A stretch of 64,000 nt of DNA from Sphaerisporangium corydalis. Lineage in GTDB: Bacteria; Actinomycetota; Actinomycetes; Streptosporangiales; Streptosporangiaceae. The notes under the pieces were generated by a model. That model had not been told where the DNA came from. It saw only the letters and a program-made list of their open reading frames with translations, and did no database searches. Positions 34,552 through 42,584 of the stretch are shown here, piece after piece (within the stretch, counting starts at the first letter, position 1; every line of letters begins with the position of its first letter). The DNA lies in assembly GCF_025506355.1 (NCBI RefSeq), contig NZ_JANZYP010000001.1, forward strand, positions 155,932-219,931, given 5' to 3'. Made by a program: the position numbers and the translations under genes.

Positions 34552-35175
34552 TCACAGGGCGCGCAGGGCCCGGGTGAGCAGGGCGTGGGTCTCGGCGGCG
34601 GCCCCGGGGCGGGCCTCGACCAGGTGTTCCATCCACAGCCCGGCCAGCAGCACCCCGACCATGCGGGCCGCGTCCCGTCCCGAGGGGCGGCCCGCCCGGG
34701 CGAGCGTCCCGGCGACCAGGGCGTCGCACCCGTCGGTCCAGTCGCGGGCGATGGCCTGCAGGGCCGGGTCGCGGCCGGCCTGAAGGTAGAGCTCCCACAG
34801 CCCGAGCTGGCGCAGCCGGTCGCCCTCGCCGCCGGGCCCCATCGCCTCGGTGAGCGTCCGCGCCAGCTCCTGCGGCGCGGTCAGGCCCTCGTCCGGGACG
34901 GCCTGGAGCCGGGCGCGCATGCCGTCCAGCTCCCCGGCGACCAGCAGGGCGAACGACTCGGCCACGAGCTGGTCGCGGGAGGCGAAGTAGTAGGTGGTCG
35001 CGGCGAGCGGGAACCCGGCCCGCCGGGCGACGGCCCGGTGGGTGACGGCGGTGAAGCCGCCCTCCTCCAGCAGGCCGACCGCGGCCCGCACCAGCGCCGC
35101 GCGGCGCCGTCGCCCCCGCTCCTGGGCGGGCCGGGTGGCGGCGGCGTCAAGGGCGGTGTCGTGGGGGGTGGTCAA
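34552..35175 (-). CDS. TetR-family regulator of the SMR exporter
   Basis: A 207-residue repressor with HTH TAVTHRAVARRAGFPLAATTYYFASRDQLV. No ATG or GTG start fits; the TTG at 35175 overlaps the SMR stop (TTGA), giving translational coupling. A palindrome upstream of the SMR gene is its probable operator. This exporter-repressor arrangement suggests induction by the exported cation. Confidence 0.9.
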   Translation of the reverse strand: MTTPHDTALDAAATRPAQERGRRRRAALVRAAVGLLEEGGFTAVTHRAVARRAGFPLAATTYYFASRDQLVAESFALLVAGELDGMRARLQAVPDEGLTAPQELARTLTEAMGPGGEGDRLRQLGLWELYLQAGRDPALQAIARDWTDGCDALVAGTLARAGRPSGRDAARMVGVLLAGLWMEHLVEARPGAAAETHALLTRALRAL

Positions 35176-35495
35176 TGGGAGCCGGCCAGGTTGAGCAGCA
35201 CGACACCGCCGATGATCAGCAGGATCCCGCCGGCCTTGGCCAGGTTCATCGCCTCGCCGAGGAACAGGGCACCGATCACCGCGATCGCCGCCGTGCCGGC
35301 CCCCGCCCACACCGCGTACGCGACACCGACCTCCATATGGAGTTTCAGCGCGCGGGCCAGCAGGACGAAGGAGGCGATGTACCCGATCACCACCACGACG
35401 GTCCAGCCCTTGCCGGCGAACCCGTCACTGAGTTTCAGTGCCGTCGTCGCCAGCACCTCCGAAGCGATGGCGGCGGCGAGCAGCAACCACGGCAT
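35172..35495 (-). CDS. SMR-family multidrug efflux protein (EmrE/SugE-like)
   Basis: A 107-residue transporter with four hydrophobic helices. The essential membrane Glu is in AIASEVLATTALKLSDGF (E14 of EmrE), followed by YAVWAGAGTAAIAVIGALFLGE. It exchanges quaternary ammonium-type cations for protons as a dimer. The ATG at 35495 has AGGGAGG upstream; an earlier start at 35540 would lie inside the operator. Key residues W/Y-A-V-W favour the EmrE side. Confidence 0.94.
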   Translation of the reverse strand: MPWLLLAAAIASEVLATTALKLSDGFAGKGWTVVVVIGYIASFVLLARALKLHMEVGVAYAVWAGAGTAAIAVIGALFLGEAMNLAKAGGILLIIGGVVLLNLAGSH

Positions 35496-35530
35496 GGGAC
35501 GTGCCTCCCTGACCTCGACCGGCGAGGTAT

Positions 35531-35550
35531 ACCGGTACATGCGTACCAGT
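35531..35550. promoter_or_regulatory. Candidate TetR operator before the SMR gene
   Basis: ACCGGTACATGCGTACCAGT has 8-bp arms (ACCGGTAC/GTACCAGT, one mismatch) and a 4-bp spacer, 36 nt upstream of the SMR start. GGTATACC nearby at 35526-35533 is a further short palindrome. Confidence 0.7.
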
Positions 35551-35634
35551 TTATCCCCCCCGCCGGCGGCGCACCGGCGCCGGTCCCGCCGTCGTGCCGC
35601 ACCCGCCGTGACCAGGCGACCGAGCGGCGGGTGC

Positions 35635-36441
35635 TCACCCGAGCAGGCGGGTCACCAGCGCGGGGTGGCCGGGCAGGGCGGTGGTGATCATTTTCTCGAC
35701 CCAGGGTTCCTGTCCCGCCACGTCGACCCGCGACCAGTCGATCGGCCCGAGCGGCGGCTCCGGGTCGTACTCGATGAACAGCTGCACCAGCTTGGCGACC
35801 GGCTCCCCCGCCAGGCGTTCCACCAGGTGCAACGCCAGGTCGATGCCGGCCGACACCCCGGCCGCGGTGATCACCGGCCCGTCCCGCACCCACCGCCGCG
35901 TGACCGCCGTCGCGCCGAACCTGCCCAGCAGGTGCCGGCACGACCAGTGGGTCGTGGCCCGCCGTCCCTCCAGCAGCCCGGCCGCGCCGAGCACCAGCGA
36001 GCCGGTGCAGACCGAGGACACGATCTCGGCGTGCCCGGCGGCCTCGCGCAGCCAGTCCAGCATCTCCTCGTCGGCCAGCGCGGCGAACGTCGGCTCGGTG
36101 CCGCCCGGCACCACGATCGCGTACGGCTCGCGCACCTGGCCGAGGGAGTGGCTCGCGGTGACCGACAGCGGGGTGTCGGTGGGCAGGGCCCCGGTGTCCT
36201 TGGCGACGACGACCGTACGGAAGGAGGGGTCGATCTGGGCCAGCGCGGACAGGACCTGCAGAGGTCCCACCAGGTCGAGCAGCGTGATCCCCGGATACAG
36301 CAGGAACGCGATCGTCTTCACCGCGTCCGGAGCGGCGGGACCGGCCGGATCGGTGGTTTCGGTGGCCTCGGTGGTTCCGGTGGCCCCGGTGGCCGAGGAA
36401 GGGGTGTCGCCGGTGGCGTGGGAGGGCGTCGTGTCCGTCAT
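35635..36441 (-). CDS. DJ-1/PfpI family protein (isonitrile-hydratase-like)
   Basis: A 268-residue class I amidotransferase-like protein. After a Thr-rich 40-residue N-terminus comes TIAFLLYPGITLLDLVGPLQVL, PGGTEP, and the nucleophile elbow SSVCTGSLVLGAAGLLEG with the reactive Cys, then ATTHWSC and TAAGVSAGIDLALHL. The motif set fits isonitrile hydratase/InhA-like members. It is divergent from a GlxA-type AraC regulator with the same fold. Confidence 0.9.
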   Translation of the reverse strand: MTDTTPSHATGDTPSSATGATGTTEATETTDPAGPAAPDAVKTIAFLLYPGITLLDLVGPLQVLSALAQIDPSFRTVVVAKDTGALPTDTPLSVTASHSLGQVREPYAIVVPGGTEPTFAALADEEMLDWLREAAGHAEIVSSVCTGSLVLGAAGLLEGRRATTHWSCRHLLGRFGATAVTRRWVRDGPVITAAGVSAGIDLALHLVERLAGEPVAKLVQLFIEYDPEPPLGPIDWSRVDVAGQEPWVEKMITTALPGHPALVTRLLG

Positions 36442-36564
36442 GGCCCCACACTCCGGCCTGCGTCGCGCACGAGGCAACGACGGCGCACGGGTGTGGCAGG
36501 ATTTCTGCGATCCCTGTCTCACCGCCACGACCTCCCGCCGCCGAAAGCGCTGAAAGGTACGGAC

Positions 36565-37611
36565 ATGCCCGAGCCGCCGCACGCACAGGAACGTCCCGAC
36601 GGCGAGCGGGACCGCCCGCCGCGCGCGCGGAACCGGGCGGGGGCCGAGCGGGTGTTCGTCGTCGTCGGGTACGAGGACGCCGAGCTGCTGGACATCGCCT
36701 GCGTGACCTCCAGCCTGGACGCGGCCAACCGGCTCGGCGCCCGGCCGCCGTACCGGATCCGGCTGGCCACCCCCGGCGGCCGGGCGATCGGCTGCTCCTC
36801 CGGGCTGCGGCTCGACGGGCAGGAGACCCTGGAACGGCTCACGGGCCCGATCGACACGCTGCTGGTGTCCGGCGGGTACGGTCACGAGCGGGCCGCCGCC
36901 GACACCCGCCTGACCGCGCACGTGCGCCGGCTGGCCGCCGAGAGCAGGCGGGTCGCCTCGGTGTGCACCGGGACCTCGATCCTGGCCGCCGCCGGCCTGC
37001 TGGAGGGCAGGCGCGCCACCACCCACTGGGCGTACGCCGGGCTTCTCGCGGCCGGGCACCCGGGTGTGCGCGTCGACCCGGCGCCGCTGTTCGTCCGCGA
37101 CGGCCCGGTGTCCACCTCGGCGGGGGTCACCAGCGCGCTGGACCTGACGCTGGCGTTCATCGAGGAGGACCACGGCGCCGACCTGGCACGCTGGACGGCG
37201 CGCGCCCTGGTCACCTACCTGCAGCGTCCCGGCAACCAGGCGCAGATGAGCATGTTCGTGGCGGCGCCGCCCCCCGACCACGCCGTGGTGCGCCGCCTGG
37301 CCGAGCACATCGCCGGCCATCTGGACACCGAGCTGACCGCCGCCACGCTGGCGGCGCGGGCCGGGGTGAGCGAACGGCACCTGCACCGGCTGTTCTCCGA
37401 ACACCTCGGGCAGAGCCCCGGCAGGTTCGTGCGCGGCGCCCGCGCCGAGGCGGCGGCCCACCTGCTGTCGTCCACCACGCTGCCGGTGTCGGCGGTGGCC
37501 CGGCGGTGCGGTTTCGGGACCGCCGAGACGCTGCGCCACACCTTCCAGGACGTGTACGGCATGCCGCCGTCCCGGTACCGGCTGGCCGCGAGGCCCGCGC
37601 CTGCCGCGTGA
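36565..37611 (+). CDS. GlxA/FtrA-type AraC regulator with DJ-1/PfpI domain
   Basis: A 348-residue regulator: an N-terminal PfpI-like sensor (VFVVVGYEDAELLDIACVTSSLDAAN, SVCTGTSILAAAGLLEGRRA) and a C-terminal AraC DNA-binding domain from about residue 235 (LAARAGVSERHLHRLFSEHLGQSPGRFV and AVARRCGFGTAETLRHTFQ). GAAAGG is upstream of the ATG. It likely regulates the divergent DJ-1 gene, whose sensor-like domain is homologous. Confidence 0.94.
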   Translation: MPEPPHAQERPDGERDRPPRARNRAGAERVFVVVGYEDAELLDIACVTSSLDAANRLGARPPYRIRLATPGGRAIGCSSGLRLDGQETLERLTGPIDTLLVSGGYGHERAAADTRLTAHVRRLAAESRRVASVCTGTSILAAAGLLEGRRATTHWAYAGLLAAGHPGVRVDPAPLFVRDGPVSTSAGVTSALDLTLAFIEEDHGADLARWTARALVTYLQRPGNQAQMSMFVAAPPPDHAVVRRLAEHIAGHLDTELTAATLAARAGVSERHLHRLFSEHLGQSPGRFVRGARAEAAAHLLSSTTLPVSAVARRCGFGTAETLRHTFQDVYGMPPSRYRLAARPAPAA

Positions 37612-37702
37612 CCGGGCGACGCCCGGCCGGAGGGTCGCTTTCCCCGGCGGGCGTGGTGAGTTCGCTTGCCATCGGTATCGAATGCGTGTTCCACTGTCGG
37701 TC

Positions 37703-38689
37703 ATGCGTTTCGACGCCCTTCCCCTTGTCGAGGACACCGCCGCGGCGCGGCCGCGCATCGAGCGCCGGGCGGTCCGCCGGGCCTCGGGTGACACGACCTT
37801 CTACGAGGTGCCGGCGCGCACGATCATCGACCGGGTCCCTGAGTCCATCGGGCTCGGCATCGGCTGGGCGGTCAGCCCCTACCGAGGCTGCGCGCACGCC
37901 TGCCTGTACTGCGCGGCCCGGCGCGCCCACCGCTACCTCGGCCTGGACGGCGAGCGCGACTTCGGCACGGCGATCGTGGTCAAGACCGACGCGGCCAGGC
38001 GCCTGCGCGCCGAGCTGGCCTCGCCCCGGTGGGCCGGCGAGCCGGTGGGCATCGGCCTGAGCGGCGACTGCTACCAGGAGGCCGAGCAGGTCTACCGCCT
38101 GATGCCCGGGATCATCGCCGCGCTGCGCGACGCCGGCAACCCGTTCCGGGTGATGACCAAGAGCGCGCTGGTCCTGCGCGACGCCGAGCTGCTGGCCGAG
38201 GCGGCCGAGGTCGCCGAGGTGGAGGCGCGGGTGTCGATCGGCTTCGTCGACGACCGCCTGCGCCGGGCGGTCGAGCCGGGGGCGCCGAGCGCGCAGAAGC
38301 GGCTGGAGCTGTGCGCCGAGCTGGGCGAGCGCGGGGTGCCGTGCGGGGTGCTGATGGGGCCGATCCTGCCGTGCCTGACCGACTCGGAGGACCAGCTCCG
38401 GGCCGTGGTGCGGCGGGTCGCCGAGGCCGGCGCCGCCGGCATCACGCCGATGGTGCTGCAACTGCCCGCCGGGGCCCGCGAGTGGTACATGCGGTGGCTG
38501 GCCGAGGAGCATCCCCGGCTGGTGCCGCGGTACGAGGAGCTGTACGGGGCCGGGCCGCTGGCCGCCGGGGACTACCGGCAGCGGGTGGTCGGCCGGGTGA
38601 CCGAGCTGGCCCGGTTGTACGGCATCGGAGCCCGGCGGGAGCCCTGGCGGGCCCGCCGCTCCGCCGACCGCCAGCTCGCCCTGCTCTGA
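37703..38689 (+). CDS. Radical SAM protein, Rv2578c family
   Basis: A 328-residue radical SAM enzyme. The 4Fe-4S motif CxxxCxxC is in GCAHACLYCAAR, with SPYRG before it and GLSGDCYQEAE (SPL-like) further on. The spore-photoproduct-lyase-like family includes M. tuberculosis Rv2578c, of unknown function. The ATG at 37703 gives the family's MRFDALPL start; an ATG at 37682 is an alternative. No clear ribosome binding site. Confidence 0.92.
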   Translation: MRFDALPLVEDTAAARPRIERRAVRRASGDTTFYEVPARTIIDRVPESIGLGIGWAVSPYRGCAHACLYCAARRAHRYLGLDGERDFGTAIVVKTDAARRLRAELASPRWAGEPVGIGLSGDCYQEAEQVYRLMPGIIAALRDAGNPFRVMTKSALVLRDAELLAEAAEVAEVEARVSIGFVDDRLRRAVEPGAPSAQKRLELCAELGERGVPCGVLMGPILPCLTDSEDQLRAVVRRVAEAGAAGITPMVLQLPAGAREWYMRWLAEEHPRLVPRYEELYGAGPLAAGDYRQRVVGRVTELARLYGIGARREPWRARRSADRQLALL

Positions 38690-38740
38690 CCCCGCGACCC
38701 TCTCGACCTCCGCCCGGCCGCGCGGCGCCGGTGGGCGCGG

Positions 38741-39244
38741 TCATGCCGGTGAGGTGGCCGCCTCCTCGAATGGGCGGCGCGGGGCTCGCCAGAAGGCGCC
38801 GACGGATCCGAGCGTGACCAGCATCCAGCAGGTGTTGGGGAACCGGCGCAGGCTCGCGACGTCGCGGCCGTTCCAGCTCCCGGCCGCCCAGACGTTGATC
38901 GGGTTGAAGTCGGTGGTGCAGATCGTTTCCGGTGAGGCCGTGAACTTGTTGAGATCGGCGTCCACCTCGTCCAGGGCGGCGCAGGCCTCCCGTGGCTTGG
39001 GGTGGGTTCCGCCGATGGGAGCGCAGTTCAGCACGGCCATCTGGTCCGGCGGCCAGACCTTCACCCCCGGATTGATCGTCAGCACGACCGAACGGACCGG
39101 CCTGCCCGGTTCCGGCCCGGTGCCGGAGGCCGAGGCCGCCGGTGGCGGCCGCTCGGGTCCGGCGTACGCGGGCGACGCCCGGGTCCCGGCAGATGCGGCT
39201 AGCAGCACTACGAAGAACAAGGACTGTGTGATCGCGCGGCGCAT
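38741..39244 (-). CDS. Secreted subtilisin-inhibitor-like (SSI) protein
   Basis: A 167-residue exported protein: signal peptide (RRAITQSLFFVVLLAASAGTRA) then the SSI domain with NCAPIGGTHPKPREACAALDEV and ICTTDFNPINVWAAGSW and four Cys. In SSI the reactive bond follows Met73 in CPMVYDP; aligned here is CTT-DFNP, so P1 is Thr, suggesting a target other than chymotrypsin-like or subtilisin enzymes. AGGGGG lies before the ATG. It is 27 nt downstream of a secreted S1 protease, almost certainly its partner. Confidence 0.9.
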   Translation of the reverse strand: MRRAITQSLFFVVLLAASAGTRASPAYAGPERPPPAASASGTGPEPGRPVRSVVLTINPGVKVWPPDQMAVLNCAPIGGTHPKPREACAALDEVDADLNKFTASPETICTTDFNPINVWAAGSWNGRDVASLRRFPNTCWMLVTLGSVGAFWRAPRRPFEEAATSPA

Positions 39245-39271
39245 CTTGCCCCCTCGGAAGAACCAGCACAT

Positions 39272-40825
39272 TCACTGATCGTTGTCGGGATGCCGGCGAA
39301 GGGGGCCCGGCTCGGACGGTCCGGGCGTGGCGTAGCCCAGAGAGTAGGGGCCGGAACCGCCGGCGGCCTTCACCTGGTAGCGGTACCGGCCGGCCGTGCC
39401 GGTGTAGGTGATTGTCTCGCCCGAGCCCGGTGATTCGGCCGAGGCGACGGTGACCCACTCCCGGCCGCCCCACTTTTGCAGGTAGAGGTCGAAGTCGGCG
39501 CCCGGGGGACCTTGCAGACACGCGGCGTGCACGCCTGACACCGCCGAGCGGTAGAAGCGGTCGCCCGGCTGGTAGGCGGAGGCGTCGGGGGCCAGGGTGC
39601 CGGTGACGACGCGCGGGTAGCCGCTGCAGGCGGCCGTGGTCGGCGGCGGGTGCGCGCCGTGCGTGGTCACCAGGGTCAGGCCGAAGGAGGTGAGGAGCTC
39701 CGCGACCGGCTGGAAGTAGCTGGTGCCGCCCGTGACGCAGTCACCGGAGCCGCCGGAGGTGACCCCCTGGGCCTGGTCGATGGAGACGAACGGGCCGCCG
39801 GAGTCGCCGCGTTCGGCGCACACGCTGGTCCTGGTCAGATGGAAGACGTTGCCCTGGGGGTAGGCGACGCTGACGTTGCGCTGCCGGATGGTGCCGCAGT
39901 GCCAGTCGTCGGTGGAACCGGCCCGGCAGACCGAGGCGCCCTCGATGGCGACCTCGGACCCCTCGACGCCCACCACGCTGCCGATGCCGTTGTTCACCGA
40001 CGGCGTGGGCGTCCAGTCGCGGTTCACACCGATGTAGGAGAAGTCGCTGATGGGGAAGACCGACGCCTGGATGACGCCCTGGGCGACCCGGTTGACCCCG
40101 AAGGTGGCCTGGCCCTTCACCCCGCAGTGCCCGGCGCTGACGAAGCCGTTCTGGGTGCCGCGCATGACCGAGAAGCCGATCGAGCAGCGGGTCGTCGCGC
40201 CGATGTAGTAGGGGTCGCCGCCCACCAGGTCGTAGAGGGGCACAGGCCGCTCGGTGGAGACCACCACCTTCACCGCGGAGCTGTCCACACCGGTGGACTT
40301 GATGGCGGTCTCGGTCACGGAGGGGTCCTCGGACAGGACCGTGACGACGTTGTTGCGCACGTCGATGTAGCGCACGCTGCCCCCGGCGACCGGATGGGGG
40401 GGAAGCGCGGAGTCCAGCTTGCCCTTGATCGTGTTGAGCTGTTTCAGCGACCGGATCACCACTTCGGGCCGGGCGCCCGCGGTGAGGATCCGGGGGATGT
40501 CGGCGGCCTTGGTGGTGGCGACCACGAGGGTCTGGGCGATGGTCCCCGAGAGCCAGGCGCCGGCGAAGTCGCCCCCGAGGGTGCGATGGAACCGCTCGGC
40601 GAGCGGGGCCAGCCGGCTCTCGTTGAGCAGCCGCGCCTGGGCCTGGGCGGGGCTGAGGCCGAGGTCACGCTGGAGTGCCTCGATCATGCCGGGCGGTGGT
40701 TTGCGGGCCTCCGCGGTGGCCGCGGCCCGCACCGGCCGGGCCTGGGCGGTGCCGGGGGCCGCCGCCAGGACGAGGACGCCCACCACCACAGCGCGCCACG
40801 TGACGGCGCGACGTCTGCGCGACAT
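39272..40825 (-). CDS. Secreted S1 peptidase, streptogrisin/alpha-lytic type
   Basis: A 517-residue preproenzyme: signal peptide (AVVVGVLVLAAAPGTAQA), a long prodomain (about residues 40-195; ALQRDLGLSPAQAQARL), the protease with His in FVSAGHCG, Asp in SDFSYI, and Ser in CAERGDSGGPF, and a C-terminal PPC-like beta domain from about residue 410 (DFDLYLQKW, YRYQVKAAGGSGPYSLGY). Catalytic triad complete. GAGGAGAG precedes the ATG. The SSI-type inhibitor follows in the same operon. Confidence 0.95.
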   Translation of the reverse strand: MSRRRRAVTWRAVVVGVLVLAAAPGTAQARPVRAAATAEARKPPPGMIEALQRDLGLSPAQAQARLLNESRLAPLAERFHRTLGGDFAGAWLSGTIAQTLVVATTKAADIPRILTAGARPEVVIRSLKQLNTIKGKLDSALPPHPVAGGSVRYIDVRNNVVTVLSEDPSVTETAIKSTGVDSSAVKVVVSTERPVPLYDLVGGDPYYIGATTRCSIGFSVMRGTQNGFVSAGHCGVKGQATFGVNRVAQGVIQASVFPISDFSYIGVNRDWTPTPSVNNGIGSVVGVEGSEVAIEGASVCRAGSTDDWHCGTIRQRNVSVAYPQGNVFHLTRTSVCAERGDSGGPFVSIDQAQGVTSGGSGDCVTGGTSYFQPVAELLTSFGLTLVTTHGAHPPPTTAACSGYPRVVTGTLAPDASAYQPGDRFYRSAVSGVHAACLQGPPGADFDLYLQKWGGREWVTVASAESPGSGETITYTGTAGRYRYQVKAAGGSGPYSLGYATPGPSEPGPLRRHPDNDQ

Positions 40826-41010
40826 GATCTCTCCTCGGCCTCGGTTCTCCTACCAAGGGGGAGATCACCGCCACCACTCGTGATCACGCGATACCGGCAA
40901 CGCCACCTTAAAACAACCCATGCCACCTGGGCCCTGGACACGCCGAGGCATCATCCCGGGCACGCGGTGCGGCGGACACGCGCGGGTGAGGCCGGGCGGG
41001 GAGCGCGGCC

Positions 41011-41058
41011 GATCAGGGGTACGGCCGGTCAGGGGTACGGCCGGTCAGGGGTACGGCC
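41011..41058. repeat. 16-bp tandem repeat, three copies
   Basis: GGTCAGGGGTACGGCC (first copy begins GA) is repeated three times in a row at 41011-41026, 41027-41042 and 41043-41058, immediately after the L,D-transpeptidase stop; a fourth partial copy enters the gene's end. Confidence 0.85.
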
Positions 41059-41060
41059 GG

Positions 41061-42272
41061 TCAGGCCTTGAGGGCGCTGCCCTTCTTCCACTGCTTGAAC
41101 GAGAGCTGCCAGAAGCCCCAGCCGTTGTTCCACTCCAGCGCGCGGTTGGTGCCCACGATCGTCACCACGTCGCCGCGGTGGAAGTTGTCGTAGAACCACC
41201 TGGCCTGGTCGGGGCGGGCGTTGACGCAGCCGTGGCTGACGTTGGCGCGGCCCTGCGAGCCCACCGACCAGGGGGCGCTGTGCACGTACTCGCCGCTGTT
41301 GGAGATGCGCACGGCGTGGTTGACGATCTCCTTGTAGTACCCGGGGTCGCCCTCTTTCTTCCCGGGAGAGATCATCGTGACCGGGTTGCCCCGCTCCATG
41401 GTGAGGTGGACGCCGTTGGTGGTGGTGTACTCGCGGGAGGTGGCCTTGCCCGCGCTGATCGCCATCTTCTGGATGACCTTGCCGTCCTTGCGGACGACCA
41501 TCTGGTGGGTGCGCGTGTTGACGCTGCTGACCCACGCGGCGCCGATCTTCATCGTGGTGGCGTAGTTCTTGACGCCGTACATGTCCTTGCCGGCGCGCAC
41601 GCCTTCCAGGCGGGCGACGAACTTGACCTTCTGGTGGGCGGGCCAGTACTTGGCGGGCCGGTAGATGGCCAGGGCGTCGTTGATCCACCGCCAGGCGCCC
41701 GCGACCGGCTTCTGGGCGGTGACCTCCAGCGACTCCTCCACGGCCTTCTTGTCGCCGACGGCGTGGTTGAACGTCACCATGATCGGCATGCCGACCCCGA
41801 CGGTCTCGCCCTTGCGGTTGGGCGTGATGTCGCGGATGCGCAGTTCCTCGGAGGGCTTGAGGGTGGTGAACGAGCTGCTCGCCTCGGCCGGGCCGCCGTC
41901 GCCGCTGGCCTTGGCCGACACGGTGTAGTTGCTGGAGGGCTTGAGCGGCGCCTTGGAGGTCCACTTGGTGTGGCCGGAGTCGAACTCGCCCTTGACCGAC
42001 CTGCCACCGGCCTGGACGGTGACCTCCTGCAGCTCCCCGTTGCTGGCGGTGACCACGACGCTCTTGTCCGGGCGGACCTTGCTGGCGCCCTTCACCGGGC
42101 TGATCTTGATCTCGGGCGCGGGGATCGCGGGCGCGCTGCTGCCGCCACCGCTGGCGCCAGGGGCGGCGGTGCCGGTCCCGGTGCCGGTGGAGCACGACAC
42201 GGCCAGCAGGCCGGACGTGACCAGGGCCAGCCCGGCGATCGGGGTCTTCAGACGATGACGAAAGTCCCCCAC
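41061..42272 (-). CDS. L,D-transpeptidase lipoprotein with Ig-like domains
   Basis: A 403-residue cell-wall enzyme. The lipobox is LLAVSC, followed by a Gly/Ser/Ala-rich linker, two Big/Ig-like domains (about residues 50-240) and the YkuD catalytic domain with HSAPW and SHGCVNARP, where Cys is the nucleophile. This matches mycobacterial LdtMt2-type enzymes that make 3-3 peptidoglycan crosslinks. The GTG at 42272 has GGAGAGG upstream; 42302 is an alternative start. Confidence 0.95.
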   Translation of the reverse strand: MGDFRHRLKTPIAGLALVTSGLLAVSCSTGTGTGTAAPGASGGGSSAPAIPAPEIKISPVKGASKVRPDKSVVVTASNGELQEVTVQAGGRSVKGEFDSGHTKWTSKAPLKPSSNYTVSAKASGDGGPAEASSSFTTLKPSEELRIRDITPNRKGETVGVGMPIMVTFNHAVGDKKAVEESLEVTAQKPVAGAWRWINDALAIYRPAKYWPAHQKVKFVARLEGVRAGKDMYGVKNYATTMKIGAAWVSSVNTRTHQMVVRKDGKVIQKMAISAGKATSREYTTTNGVHLTMERGNPVTMISPGKKEGDPGYYKEIVNHAVRISNSGEYVHSAPWSVGSQGRANVSHGCVNARPDQARWFYDNFHRGDVVTIVGTNRALEWNNGWGFWQLSFKQWKKGSALKA

Positions 42273-42584
42273 TGACCTCTCCCCCACGGCGGCAAAGTGC
42301 ACTGAAAAAAACCCTAATAGGGATTGCCACCCGAACGTACCGCTTTTGGACGAGTTAGATCACATTTCGGTCACCTTGGGGGAGATATGGTCAAGGAAAC
42401 CACCCGGCAGGGTCAAGAAGATCTAATGACATTGTCCGGGTATGTGACCCGGTCAAAGGGCGCACGGATGCGCGCGGCCACCGCGCACCTGCCAAAGGGC
42501 ACGTCTCGCCACGGCGGGACGCCGGCACGGTGACACGCGCGAGGCCGCCGCGGTGAAGGCGGGCGGGGCGGGAGGCCGCGCGGG
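42273..42584. other. Gene-free region upstream of the L,D-transpeptidase
   Basis: No gene is visible in these 312 nt. It holds CCCTAATAGGG (42312-42322), a perfect 11-bp palindrome close to the transpeptidase start, and AT-richer DNA that probably contains its promoter. The stretch 42480-42584 is GC-rich and featureless. Confidence 0.5.

Noticed and set aside
36519-37794. Long minus-strand frame continuing from the DJ-1 gene into the GlxA gene
   Set aside because: The DJ-1 start at 36441 has a conserved N-terminus; beyond it the frame lies antisense to the GlxA gene.
41011-41058. Possible CRISPR array
   Set aside because: The three 16-bp units are directly abutting with no spacers and no cas genes.
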